DNA from: Prosthecobacter debontii
GTDB taxonomy: Bacteria; Verrucomicrobiota; Verrucomicrobiia; Verrucomicrobiales; Verrucomicrobiaceae
NCBI RefSeq assembly: GCF_900167535.1
Contig: NZ_FUYE01000010.1
Coordinates: 124,001-188,000 of the forward strand
Direction: 5' to 3'
DNA length: 64,000 nt
Each line of letters begins with the position of its first letter. The stretch's first letter is position 1. The notes beneath the pieces were generated by a model that did no database searches, was not told the DNA's origin, and saw only the letters and a list, made by a program, of their open reading frames with translations. This document shows positions 8,201-17,215 of this stretch, one piece after another. The position numbers were made by a program, and so were the translations under genes.

Positions 8201-8557
8201 ATGGATACTAGGCCATCACTTTTCCAGCTCTTCGTGGGGACGGTTATATACAAGATGCCGTATCGCGAATCTCGACGATGTCTGGATCTGATCGCCAACC
8301 ACGGCCTTCCGATCACCTATCTGGAACTTTCGGCCCATCACCTCGCTGGCGGTCGAATCGGCTCTTGGATCGAGGGCTTGATCTATGCACAAAATCACGG
8401 GATCAAAATGAGCGTCACGAATGCAGCCGCACGCGATTTGATCGAAGTCTATGGCTCCAAGCTCACCTTGCTTAACCATATTCAGGCGTTTGAGCGGCTC
8501 GGTGTTAAAGATTTGGATTCTGCACCGCTCGATCTCGATAAGATCAAGGAGGTCTAA
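8201..8557 (+). CDS. FloA-like N-terminal region, stand-alone fragment
   Basis: The 118-aa product resembles the segment of flotillin-like FloA (YqfA) proteins that lies between the membrane anchor and the SPFH core. The pattern LPITYLELSAHHLAGG, then IEGLIYAQNHGIKMS and NAAARDLIE matches the FloA pattern of LExHYLAGG, then ALIAAQRAxIxL and ERAAAIDL. The upstream part LFQLFVGTVIYKM also aligns with FloA's LVGMRLRRV region. FloA proteins are about 330 aa and have an N-terminal membrane anchor; this protein has neither the anchor nor the SPFH and coiled-coil parts. It could be a decayed gene or a small domain protein reused on its own. The frame is intact from ATG to stop. Confidence 0.6.
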   Translation: MDTRPSLFQLFVGTVIYKMPYRESRRCLDLIANHGLPITYLELSAHHLAGGRIGSWIEGLIYAQNHGIKMSVTNAAARDLIEVYGSKLTLLNHIQAFERLGVKDLDSAPLDLDKIKEV

Positions 8558-8696
8558 TTAGACGCCATCAGTTGCGATGCCGCATTTTTGCAAACTTTCA
8601 AGATCAGTGGCGTCCGTCTTCCGTGTACATCTTCCCGTGAACCCCATCCTTTCCACTTGGCAGCCCTTCCTCATCCATGCGATGGGATGAGGCATC

Positions 8697-10040
8697 ATGA
8701 GATCGAAAGGCCTAGGACATCGTCAACCACGCATCATCAGCGGTCAGGAAGTGACCCCACGCAAGAGCATGGGGCAGAACTTCCTGGTGGATGAGGAGAT
8801 CGCGCGTTGGATCGCGGATCAGATCGAGCCGGATAACGCGGGCTTCGTGGTGGAGCCGGGACCGGGTCTGGGGGCGATGACACAACATCTGGTGGGTCGT
8901 CCGCAGAAGCTGCTGCTGATCGAGAAGGACAATCAACTGGCCCCGGAGTTGGTGAAGAAATACGGCCCGCAGGGGGTGGAGGTGCAGCATGCGGATGCCA
9001 CCCAGGTGGATCTGCGTGAGTGGTATCGCCATGGCGATGTGCGGGTGATCGGGAACTTGCCGTATTCGGTGGGCGGGGAGATTTTGAAGCACATGCTGAC
9101 GCCGCCGACACCGGTGAAGAGCGCGGTCTTCATGCTGCAAAAGGAGGTGTGCCAGCGGCTGGCTGCCAAGCTGGGAGAGGATTCTTACGGGGGGCTCTCG
9201 GTGCTGGTCCAGCGGGACTGGGATGTGGAGCTGCTGCGCATCATCCCGCCGGAAGCGTTTAACCCGAAACCGAAGGTGGACAGCGCCATCGTGCGGATGA
9301 CGCCGCGCGATCCACGGACGCTGCCGGTGTATGATCGCAAGCTGTTCGAAAAACTGGTGCGGATGGGTTTCAGCCAGCGGCGCAAGCAGCTCAAGAATCT
9401 GCTGCCCCCTGCTCCCGGCAGTTGGGAGGGCTTAACGGAGTCGCTGGGCATGCCCGTGACGATGCGGGCGGAGGAACTGTCTGTGCTGCAATGGGTAAAC
9501 CTAGCCCGCTGGTATGAGGAGCGCCAAACGGCGGATGCTGGGCAAAAGGCGAGCGAGATCTTTGACGTGGTGAATGAGCGTAATGAGGTGATCGGCCAAA
9601 AGACGCGCGGCGAGGTGCATGCGCAGGGTCTGCTGCACCGAGCGGTGCACGTGTTTCTGATCAACAAGCGTGGCGATGTCTTCCTGCAAATGCGCTCGCA
9701 CCTGAAGGATGTGTCCCCTTTGAAATGGGACAGCAGCGCAGCGGGGCATCTGGATGTGGGCGAAAGTTATGCCGCCTGTGCCATCCGCGAGGTGCATGAA
9801 GAGGTGGGGATCGAGATCACCGGAACCGAACTGGCCGCGCAACTACCCGCCGGTGAGCATACTGACCATGAATTTGTGGAACTGCACATCGCCCGCCACA
9901 ACGGCCCGGTGCGCTGCCTGCCCGAGGAGGTGCCCTATGGCGAGTGGTTCAGCCCCGAACAGATCACCGCCTGGGTGACCAAGCGGCCGCAGGACTTTGC
10001 CAAAGGCTTCGTGACCTGCTGGAAGGCGTATGTGAAGTGA
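8697..10040 (+). CDS. rsmA: 16S rRNA dimethyladenosine transferase RsmA fused to a Nudix hydrolase
   Basis: Residues about 20-277 are RsmA/KsgA, which dimethylates two adjacent adenines near the 3' end of 16S rRNA. The N-terminal SMGQNFL, the SAM-binding EPGPGLG (53-59) and the catalytic NLPYS (120-124) are all intact. Residues about 287-447 are a Nudix domain of the YfcD/isopentenyl-diphosphate isomerase-like group: FDVVNERNEVIGQKTRGEVH, then a complete Nudix box from G350 to I372 with REVHEEVGI. Both domains therefore look active. Normal RsmA is about 270 aa, so this is a true fusion, with a short linker (EERQTADAGQKAS). ATG 8697 is taken as start, with GATGAGG just upstream. The Nudix substrate is unknown. 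Confidence 0.93.
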   Translation: MRSKGLGHRQPRIISGQEVTPRKSMGQNFLVDEEIARWIADQIEPDNAGFVVEPGPGLGAMTQHLVGRPQKLLLIEKDNQLAPELVKKYGPQGVEVQHADATQVDLREWYRHGDVRVIGNLPYSVGGEILKHMLTPPTPVKSAVFMLQKEVCQRLAAKLGEDSYGGLSVLVQRDWDVELLRIIPPEAFNPKPKVDSAIVRMTPRDPRTLPVYDRKLFEKLVRMGFSQRRKQLKNLLPPAPGSWEGLTESLGMPVTMRAEELSVLQWVNLARWYEERQTADAGQKASEIFDVVNERNEVIGQKTRGEVHAQGLLHRAVHVFLINKRGDVFLQMRSHLKDVSPLKWDSSAAGHLDVGESYAACAIREVHEEVGIEITGTELAAQLPAGEHTDHEFVELHIARHNGPVRCLPEEVPYGEWFSPEQITAWVTKRPQDFAKGFVTCWKAYVK

Positions 10041-10218
10041 GGGGGCTATGAAGTAGTAAGCTTTTACGAGGCTCCGACAGCCTCAAGGTCGCACGACTTC
10101 GCGTCCCAGACAAACCTCTCTCGTCTGAGGCAAGGTAAGCATCTTTTCGAGCCATCCTCTTCTTAACATCAACTCTCACAGAGTTCACTGGACAAACCCG
10201 CTCGCCCCAGGCTTCATC

Positions 10219-11040
10219 ATGGATATGGAACGTCTCTGCATCCACACCATCACCACCAAGCATTGGACCACGGAAGAATGCATCACTCGCTATTCAGCGG
10301 CAGGCGTGACGGGGATTACTTTTTGGCGTTACAACCTTGAGGGTCGAGATGTGACTGCGGTAGGCCGTCGTGCGCGGGAAGCTGGGATGAAGGTGGTGAG
10401 TCTGTGCCGGGGTGGTTTTTTCCCCAGCAAAACCGCGGAAGGACGCCAAAAAGCCCTGGATGATAACCGCCGGTGCATTGAGCAGGCTCGAGAGCTGGAA
10501 GCGCCGATGATCGTCCTGGTGTGTGGTGCGGTGCCTGGGCAATCGCTGGAGGAATCACGAAAACAGATTACGGACGGGATCGCCGCCGTGCTGCCCGAGG
10601 CAGAAGCGGCGGGGGTGAAGCTGGCCATCGAACCCCTGCACCCGATGTATGCCGACGACCGCAGCGCGGTGAATACCATGCGCCAGGCCAATGACATCTG
10701 CGATGCGTTAGGCTCGCCTGAGAATGTGGGCATCGCAGCGGATGTGTATCACATCTGGTGGGACCCGGAGCTGAAGCATCAGATCGAATTCACGTCCGCA
10801 CAGAAGCGCCTGTTTGCCTTTCATATCTGTGACTGGAAGACCCCCACGGCCGATCTCCTGAATGATCGGGGACTCATGGGAGAGGGCTGCATCCCCATCC
10901 GTCAGATCTCCGATTGGGTGGATGCCACGGGTTTTACCGGGCATCGTGAGGTGGAGATTTTTTCCAATCTCTACTGGGCCATGGATCAGGCAGAGTATCT
11001 GAAAAAGATCAAGGAAGCGTATCGCCATCTTTACGTGTGA
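10219..11040 (+). CDS. Sugar phosphate isomerase/epimerase (TIM-barrel, xylose isomerase-like)
   Basis: A 273-aa cytoplasmic protein of the AP endonuclease 2/xylose isomerase-like TIM-barrel family. Typical metal and substrate residues lie in LAIEPLHPMY (about 134-143), IAADVYHIWWD, FHICDWKTP and REVEIFSN. These are the usual Glu, Asp, His and Glu positions of hydroxypyruvate isomerase or inosose/tagatose epimerase type enzymes. The exact substrate cannot be read from the sequence. The next gene, a secreted sulfatase, starts 28 bases behind the stop on the same strand, so the two are probably co-transcribed, which fits a role in breakdown of a sugar released outside the cell. Confidence 0.85.
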   Translation: MDMERLCIHTITTKHWTTEECITRYSAAGVTGITFWRYNLEGRDVTAVGRRAREAGMKVVSLCRGGFFPSKTAEGRQKALDDNRRCIEQARELEAPMIVLVCGAVPGQSLEESRKQITDGIAAVLPEAEAAGVKLAIEPLHPMYADDRSAVNTMRQANDICDALGSPENVGIAADVYHIWWDPELKHQIEFTSAQKRLFAFHICDWKTPTADLLNDRGLMGEGCIPIRQISDWVDATGFTGHREVEIFSNLYWAMDQAEYLKKIKEAYRHLYV

Positions 11041-11068
11041 TTGGCTCCGCTGACGACGTTGAAGGGGG

Positions 11069-12568
11069 ATGCAAGCACGACGATTCCTTCTCGCTTTGGG
11101 TCTCACCGGTCTGCTGCTGAGCAGCCAAACGGTACAGGCCCGCCCGCTGAATGTGGTCTTTATCTTAGCTGATGATCTCGGCTGGGGGGAAGTGGGCTGT
11201 TTTGGCCAAGAGAAGATTCCAACCCCAAATCTGGATGCCTTGGCGGCTGAAGGCACACGTTTGACCCAGCACTACTCCGGCGCGCCGGTTTGTGCCCCTT
11301 CCCGCTGTGTGCTCATGACGGGCAAGCATCTGGGGCATGCGGAGATTCGGGGAAATCTACAGGCGAAGAAGCATTTCCCGCAATTCAACGAAGGTCAGCA
11401 CCCGATTTCTGAAAAGGCCCTGACCATGGCCCAGGTCTTCCAAAAAGCAGGGTATGCCACAGGAGCGATGGGCAAATGGGGACTCGGCCCCGTGGGCAGC
11501 ACGGGCGAGCCTAACAAAAAGGGCTTTGACCTCTTTTTTGGCTACAACTGCCAAGCCGTCGCCCACAGCTACTATCCGCCCTATCTCTGGCGAAACCGTG
11601 AGCAAATCACCATCAATACCCACCCCATTCCCGGCCATGCCAAGCAGCCCGAAGGCGATGTAAAGATGGAAGACTGGATCGGCGAAACCTATGCACCGAA
11701 GCTGATGATCCAGGAGGCGGAGAAGTTCATCCAAGATCAGGCGGAGAAGCCTTTCTTTCTCTACCTCGCTTTTATCGAGCCGCATGTCTCCATGCATCCC
11801 CCCAAAGCTTCCGTGGAGAAGTTTCCTGCCGAATGGGATACCGAGCCCTACCGAGGTGAAAACGGCTACGTGCCGCATCCTCGTCCACATGCCGGTTATG
11901 CAGCCATGATCTCAGATCTGGATGGCTATGTGGGACGCGTGATGGCCGCCCTGAAAAAGGCTGGCGTGGCGGATGAAACCTTGGTCATTTTCACCAGTGA
12001 CAACGGTGCCACACATGCGCGTTCGCCCAAGTCCCCTTTCCATGTCGGTGGGGCAGATCCTAAATTCTTCCACAGCACGGCGGATCTTCGTGGCTACAAA
12101 GGTAGCGTCTATGAAGGCGGCATCCGAGTGCCGACCATTGCTCGTCTGCCAGGGAAGATCCCTTCTGGAGCTAGCAATGACACCGCAGGCTTCTTTGCCG
12201 ACTGGTTCCCCACGCTTTGTGAGGCCACAGGTGTTGCCGCCCCCACAGGATTGGATGGCCAGAGTCTCTGGCCTGCGCTGACTCAAGGCAAGAAGCAGGA
12301 GCGCACGCAACCGCTGCTTTGGGTCTTTCCCGAGTATAATGGTCAAGTGGCCGTGCGGATGGGAGATTACAAAGCCGTGCGTCAAAATCTAAAAACCAAG
12401 AAGCCCGGTTCCTGGGAGCTGTATGACCTCTCCCAAGACCGGGCTGAAGCCCATGACATCGCAGCGGCCCACCCCGACTTCATCCAGAAAGCGGAGACCA
12501 TCCTGAAGCAGGAAGTCAGTGAAAACTCCACCTTCCCACTCGTCATCCCCGGAGTCACTGGAGAGTAA
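11069..12568 (+). CDS. Secreted sulfatase, Cys-type (arylsulfatase A-like)
   Basis: A 499-aa protein with an N-terminal signal peptide (MQARRFLLALGLTGLLLSS, cut near VQA). Metal-binding DD follows at 35-36 (FILADDLGWG). The formylglycine signature is CAPSR with the modified Cys at residue 75. The frame continues through MGKWGLGPVG, TSDNGAT and GGIRVPTI, all standard for the family. It hydrolyses sulfate esters, probably on a polysaccharide, in the periplasm or outside. Its start, ATG 11069, has GAAGGGGG upstream. The upstream isomerase gene is 28 bases away. The end nearly touches the convergent gene at 12579. It needs a formylglycine-generating enzyme, which is not in this window. Confidence 0.95.
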   Translation: MQARRFLLALGLTGLLLSSQTVQARPLNVVFILADDLGWGEVGCFGQEKIPTPNLDALAAEGTRLTQHYSGAPVCAPSRCVLMTGKHLGHAEIRGNLQAKKHFPQFNEGQHPISEKALTMAQVFQKAGYATGAMGKWGLGPVGSTGEPNKKGFDLFFGYNCQAVAHSYYPPYLWRNREQITINTHPIPGHAKQPEGDVKMEDWIGETYAPKLMIQEAEKFIQDQAEKPFFLYLAFIEPHVSMHPPKASVEKFPAEWDTEPYRGENGYVPHPRPHAGYAAMISDLDGYVGRVMAALKKAGVADETLVIFTSDNGATHARSPKSPFHVGGADPKFFHSTADLRGYKGSVYEGGIRVPTIARLPGKIPSGASNDTAGFFADWFPTLCEATGVAAPTGLDGQSLWPALTQGKKQERTQPLLWVFPEYNGQVAVRMGDYKAVRQNLKTKKPGSWELYDLSQDRAEAHDIAAAHPDFIQKAETILKQEVSENSTFPLVIPGVTGE

Positions 12569-12578
12569 AGATCTTGTT

Positions 12579-13307
12579 TCAATCCGCCAGTGACCACACC
12601 TGCACATCATCCACCTCAGCGCTTTTATTGACGGCCAACGTGATCATGCGCTTGGTGGGATGCGCAATACCTTCCGACTTGAATTGGCCGATCTCCAGGC
12701 CATCCAGCGTAAAGCGCATCACGTCCCCTTGCACAACGATGAGCATCTCATGCCAAGCCTCGGGGTCCATCTTCAAAGGGAACCCTGCGGATTTGCTCTT
12801 CAGCAATTGAGCGAGTTCAGGTGAGTTACCCTCCTTTTCCCGGCGCTCCTTAATCTTCAGATCCATCGCTCCGGTCTTCGAGTCCCGGAGCGTCACATTC
12901 TTCGAAGTCACCTGAGCCACGCAAAGATGGCCCGCATGCACGGTCTTGCATTCTCGATCCACAAAATCCACGCCTAGGTCTCCCTCAGTGCCCAGCTTAA
13001 ACTTCAGCTTCACCGCACCATCACGAAAAGCTACGTCGTGGAAGATGGCTACACCGTGATTCGCCACGGGAAGCCGAGTCACCACCATGTGGCCTTCATT
13101 CAAGTCCACCTGCTTTTGTCCCTGCGCACGCCAAGCACTGTTGGTCGTCCAGCCGTTGCCGATGTCTTCCTTATCCGGGGTCGCTTCATCGCGCTCAAAG
13201 TCATCGCTGAATAGCAGACGACCTTGTTTCTGCACCAAAGCCTCATCGGCAGAGGCAGCCCAAGCAGCGGAAGACAGCAGGGAGAGAAAGAGAAGAGGAC
13301 GAATCAT
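12579..13307 (-). CDS. Secreted DUF1080-like (concanavalin-fold) protein
   Basis: A 242-aa protein with a signal peptide ([19 protein letters not shown]). The body starts with [12 protein letters not shown] and contains [11 protein letters not shown], then [19 protein letters not shown] and ends in VDDVQVWSL. That pattern is typical of the 3-keto-disaccharide hydrolase/DUF1080 and related LamG-like jelly-roll domains, which are abundant in Verrucomicrobiota and Planctomycetota. It probably binds or cleaves a glycan. It is the last gene of a minus-strand series (18934 to 12579) with gaps of 54, 63 and 59 bases, so it is likely co-transcribed with the sulfatase, peptidase and GH67-like gene. 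Confidence 0.75.
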   Translation of the reverse strand: MIRPLLFLSLLSSAAWAASADEALVQKQGRLLFSDDFERDEATPDKEDIGNGWTTNSAWRAQGQKQVDLNEGHMVVTRLPVANHGVAIFHDVAFRDGAVKLKFKLGTEGDLGVDFVDRECKTVHAGHLCVAQVTSKNVTLRDSKTGAMDLKIKERREKEGNSPELAQLLKSKSAGFPLKMDPEAWHEMLIVVQGDVMRFTLDGLEIGQFKSEGIAHPTKRMITLAVNKSAEVDDVQVWSLAD

Positions 13308-13366
13308 AGGCCGCTGAAACGTCGTTCAGAGGACCAGCTATCAGGCGGAATGAAAGGGCGGTTGCA

Positions 13367-14755
13367 TCAGTCTCCCCCACCCTTCTTGCCCTTCCCTCCC
13401 AACTCCGTGGCTCGTGCAGGATCATAATCAGGATTTGGCACCGGCATCTGCGCCTGGACTCTCTCACGCCACTCCGCCAAGGCAGCGCGCAGTTCGGCCG
13501 CTTTCTCCGGCAGTTTCTCAGCCAGATTGGTGCTCTCGCTCAGATCTGTCGCCAGGTCATAAAGCTCGACGTGCTGATCTTCATAAAACTCAATGAGCTT
13601 CATATCTCCCTGACGAATGGCACTGGCAGGCGTGCTGTGATGGTAATGAGGCAGATGCCAATACAGCGTATCACGAGCAATCTTGGCCTTCGGATCGCGC
13701 AAAAGAGCCGCTAAGCTCACGCCATCTTGCGGCTGCTGCATCGGTGTCTGCACGCCGCCGAGTTCACTGAACGTGGGGTAAACATCCAGGGTGATCGCCG
13801 GTGTGGGGCACTCACTGCCTGCAGGCACCCGACCCGGCCAACGCGCAATCGCGGGAATGCGAATGCCCCCTTCATACAGCGTGCCTTTCTCTCCATGCAA
13901 CGGAGCATTGGAAGTCACCACACGCCCGCTTTGTTCATGCGCAAGCCCACCATTATCGGATAGGAACAGAATGAATGTCTTTTCACTCAGCCCCGCTTGA
14001 TCCACAGCCTGCATGATGCGGCCCACACTCTGGTCCAACTCTTCCAACAATCCCGCATAAATAGGATTGCTGGGATACCCCGGCATGGGTGGGCGCTGCT
14101 CATATTTCTTTTGCAACTCGGGTGTCGTGGAGAGCTGGATGTGCACCGCATAATGAGACACCTGGAGAACAAAGGGCTTGGTCTTATGAGCTTCGATGAA
14201 AGCCACTGCTTTATCCGTGAGAAACTCGGCCGTGCGTTTCGGCTCCGCTAATCCCGTAACAGACGGCGGCTGTGTATGCCCCTGACACTCCAGAGCATCC
14301 TGCCAGCCTTGATCCGCCGGGCCGAATCCCTGCTTACCCAGATGCCACTTGCCGTAATAACCCGAAGCATAACCAGAAGTGCGGAGTCTCTCAGCGTAGG
14401 TCTCCACCTCCAAGGGTAGTTGCAGAGGCACCACGGGATCTTTGAGCTTCGCATACGGTCGCCGATGTCCAGGGATGTGCTGCGTGATGCCAAACCTAGC
14501 CTGGTCCTGACCACTTTGCAGATTGGCCCGAGTCGGCGAACAGACGGGACCTGCATAGAACTGGGTGAAGCGCATGCCTTCGCGAGCCAGTCGATCAATG
14601 TTCGGTGTTTGATTGAAGGTATTGCCATAACACCCTAGATCTGCCCAGCCGAGATCATCGGCCAGGATGACGATAAAACTCGGCAGATCTGGAGCCGCCC
14701 GCAGTGAGCTTGCTCCCGTGAGAGCGACGATCAAAAAACAAAGAAGCGCCTTCAT
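13367..14755 (-). CDS. Secreted sulfatase, Cys-type, with KG-rich C-terminus
   Basis: The reading frame opens at 14800, but the start is put at the ATG at 14755, which begins a clear signal peptide (MKALLCFLIVALTGASSLRA); this gives 462 aa. The active-site motif is CSPTR with formylglycine Cys at residue 72, preceded by the metal-binding LADDLGW. Later family blocks are YYGKWHLGKQGFGP, LFLSDNGG and YEGGIRIPAIARWPG. The protein ends in the basic tail GGKGKKGGGD. It lies 59 bases upstream of the DUF1080-like gene and 63 bases downstream of the S9 peptidase. Substrate unknown; the setting suggests a sulfated glycan. Confidence 0.94.
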   Translation of the reverse strand: MKALLCFLIVALTGASSLRAAPDLPSFIVILADDLGWADLGCYGNTFNQTPNIDRLAREGMRFTQFYAGPVCSPTRANLQSGQDQARFGITQHIPGHRRPYAKLKDPVVPLQLPLEVETYAERLRTSGYASGYYGKWHLGKQGFGPADQGWQDALECQGHTQPPSVTGLAEPKRTAEFLTDKAVAFIEAHKTKPFVLQVSHYAVHIQLSTTPELQKKYEQRPPMPGYPSNPIYAGLLEELDQSVGRIMQAVDQAGLSEKTFILFLSDNGGLAHEQSGRVVTSNAPLHGEKGTLYEGGIRIPAIARWPGRVPAGSECPTPAITLDVYPTFSELGGVQTPMQQPQDGVSLAALLRDPKAKIARDTLYWHLPHYHHSTPASAIRQGDMKLIEFYEDQHVELYDLATDLSESTNLAEKLPEKAAELRAALAEWRERVQAQMPVPNPDYDPARATELGGKGKKGGGD

Positions 14756-14818
14756 GGTGGTGCCTCTTCGAACGTGCTTTCGCTGCCCACATTTCGGCAA
14801 AAGCTCTGCGGATCTGTT

Positions 14819-17161
14819 TTAGTTACCGCTCGGGTTCAAGTGTTTGACCAGGAACTCCATTCTCGCACGCGATCCCTGAAGGGTCTCCGCTGCGCTGTGG
14901 CCTGTGTCGACGAGAGGCAAGTAGTCGAAAGGCTTTTGAGCCTCTTGCAGTGCCTTCACGACTTCATAGGTGCTGGCGGGGTCCACATTGGAGTCCATCT
15001 CACCCACAATCAAGAGTAGAGGTCCAACGAGCTTAGCCGCATCGACCTTATTGGAACTGCGTTCATAACTCTCATCCACCGGCCAGCCCATCCACTGCTC
15101 GTTCCACCAGATCTTGTCCATGCGATTGTCATGACAGCCACAGTCTGCCACAGCCACCTTGTAAAAAGCCGAGTGGTCTAACAAGGCCCGCATCGCGCTC
15201 TGCCCCCCCGCACTGCCTCCGTAGATGCCGATGCGATTCAGATCCATCCACGGGCGCTCCTTTGCCGCCGCTTGGATCCAAGCGATGCGATCTGGAAAGC
15301 CTGCGTCCTTGAGATTCTTCCAGGCAACATCGTGGAATTTTTTACCGCGATGATTGGTCCCCATGCCGTCTGACTGCACGACGATGAATCCCATCTCGGC
15401 CATCTGCTTTTGACGACCAAAGACACCGAACTCATGAGGAGCAAAAGAACCATGAGGACCCGCATAGACCTGCTCGACCACCGGATAGCTTTTGGCGGGG
15501 TCAAAGTGTGAGGGCTTAAAGATGACGCCATGAATGATCGTCTGGCCATCACGTCCAGGTGCGGAAAAGCGGTCCGGCATCTGCCAGCCGGTGCTGAGCA
15601 ATGCGGAGATATCAGCTTTTTCCAAAACGCAAATCAGAGCCCCATCCGTGCTGCGGCGTAATTCTGTGACCGGCGGTGAATTGACCCGGGACCAGGTATC
15701 GAGGAAATAGCTGTGATCCGGGGAAAACTGAATGCGATGGTTACCATCGGCCGATGTCAGGAGGGTCAATCCTTTGCCGTCCAGATTCACACGACACAGG
15801 TGTTGATGATAAGGGGCTTCATTGGCACGGCCGCCTGCCATCATGAACCAGATCTGGCGCTTCGTTTCATCCACATGCAGCACCTCACGCACCACCCAGG
15901 CCCCTTGAGTGATGGGATTCTTCGGACGCCCCATGCGAGCATCATAAAGATCCAGGTGACACCATCCCGTGCGTTCACTCATCCAGATAAGCTCTCCCGT
16001 AGCGAGCCAGTGACGCCATGTCTTCTGGGTGTAATCGATGAAGGTCGGGCTCTTCTCCTGGACCACCACTCTCACCGCGCCAGTTCGGGCCTGAATACTC
16101 AAGATCTGGTAGAGTTGGTGGCCGCGTTGGTTGTAATCAAAACTGACTTCCTGACTATCCGGCGTCCAGCGGAAATCAAAGTGATGTTTCTGAATGAAGG
16201 GATTCGGAAACAGAGTCCGATCCACTTGAACCACCTGAGGCGTTCCGTTGCCGACATGCACAATCCAGGGTTGCGGCTTGGGGAGCTCATCTCCCGGCTT
16301 GACGTAATCGATGACTTTCGTCTTCGGCTTCTCCGTATTCCCCGAGTGAGGGCTGACCAAGGTGATCTGCCGTTTTGACACGCGTTCCGCGACACACACC
16401 GCGAACTTGGCGGAATCGGGTGCCCAATGAATGCCTTCAATGACGGGCTTAGTGATGTCTGCAGGAGTCGCCACGGTGTCAGTCTTACCCGTGGCGATCT
16501 CAGTCACCTGCAATTGATCTGACTTCACCTCAGCCAGCCAACGACCATCTGGAGATGGCGCTCGGCCGACCCCGGATTTCCCTCTCGCATTGATTTCCTC
16601 CGCCACGCGCGAGTAGCCATCGATCAGTACATCCAGTTCCTGAGTTTTTGACACCACCACCGCCACCAAGTTCTGCTTGGGGTCATCGAGTCTCCAAACA
16701 TGTCCGACCGAGGTGTTCTGACTGAGGGCGTCTCCCGGTTTAATCAGCCCGTAGTCCTTGGCGCGGCCTGTGGTGTCGATCCAGAAGAGCTGGACGGGAT
16801 CCTTCCATTGATTGCGGAAGGTGATTCGGGTGGCCGGTCCATTGCGCGAAGATTGGGGTGCCTCATCACTCAGACTGGTCTTGACGGTCAGCACCGTGGG
16901 AATGCCCAGCGAAGCCAAGTCCGCTCCGACCTTCCGCTTTCCCGTGGTCGCATCAATGAGGACGACCTCAGTCGCCTGAGGGCCGGTTCTTACACGATAC
17001 CAAAACTGCTGCTCAGATAGCCATACCGGCCTGATTTCATCCCGATATATTTTGTTATTCCAAGCTTTATCAACGACCAGCGCCTCGTCGACGGTCACCG
17101 CGTGAAGTGAGGCGCAAAAGAGGGTCAGTGTACATAGCCAAGCTTTCATGAAGAGATTCAC
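14819..17161 (-). CDS. S9 family peptidase (DPP IV/prolyl oligopeptidase type), secreted
   Basis: A 780-aa protein with an N-terminal signal (ends near LHAVTV). The first 500 residues form the beta-propeller, with repeated WxxD and aromatic-rich strands. The C-terminal alpha/beta-hydrolase domain has the nucleophile Ser650 in GGSAGG, Asp723 in GEMDSNVDP and His755 in DTGHSA, so the triad is complete. Members cut dipeptides after Pro or Ala from peptide N-termini, usually in the periplasm. Two ATGs are possible (17161 and 17149). It sits in the four-gene minus-strand group between the GH67-like gene and the sulfatase, which suggests joint use of proteoglycan-like or mixed material. Confidence 0.93.
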   Translation of the reverse strand: MNLFMKAWLCTLTLFCASLHAVTVDEALVVDKAWNNKIYRDEIRPVWLSEQQFWYRVRTGPQATEVVLIDATTGKRKVGADLASLGIPTVLTVKTSLSDEAPQSSRNGPATRITFRNQWKDPVQLFWIDTTGRAKDYGLIKPGDALSQNTSVGHVWRLDDPKQNLVAVVVSKTQELDVLIDGYSRVAEEINARGKSGVGRAPSPDGRWLAEVKSDQLQVTEIATGKTDTVATPADITKPVIEGIHWAPDSAKFAVCVAERVSKRQITLVSPHSGNTEKPKTKVIDYVKPGDELPKPQPWIVHVGNGTPQVVQVDRTLFPNPFIQKHHFDFRWTPDSQEVSFDYNQRGHQLYQILSIQARTGAVRVVVQEKSPTFIDYTQKTWRHWLATGELIWMSERTGWCHLDLYDARMGRPKNPITQGAWVVREVLHVDETKRQIWFMMAGGRANEAPYHQHLCRVNLDGKGLTLLTSADGNHRIQFSPDHSYFLDTWSRVNSPPVTELRRSTDGALICVLEKADISALLSTGWQMPDRFSAPGRDGQTIIHGVIFKPSHFDPAKSYPVVEQVYAGPHGSFAPHEFGVFGRQKQMAEMGFIVVQSDGMGTNHRGKKFHDVAWKNLKDAGFPDRIAWIQAAAKERPWMDLNRIGIYGGSAGGQSAMRALLDHSAFYKVAVADCGCHDNRMDKIWWNEQWMGWPVDESYERSSNKVDAAKLVGPLLLIVGEMDSNVDPASTYEVVKALQEAQKPFDYLPLVDTGHSAAETLQGSRARMEFLVKHLNPSGN

Positions 17162-17215
17162 TCTTCAACGCATCACCTGCCCTTTTATTGGTGCTTTTTC
17201 AATCCCGCTCGCCAT

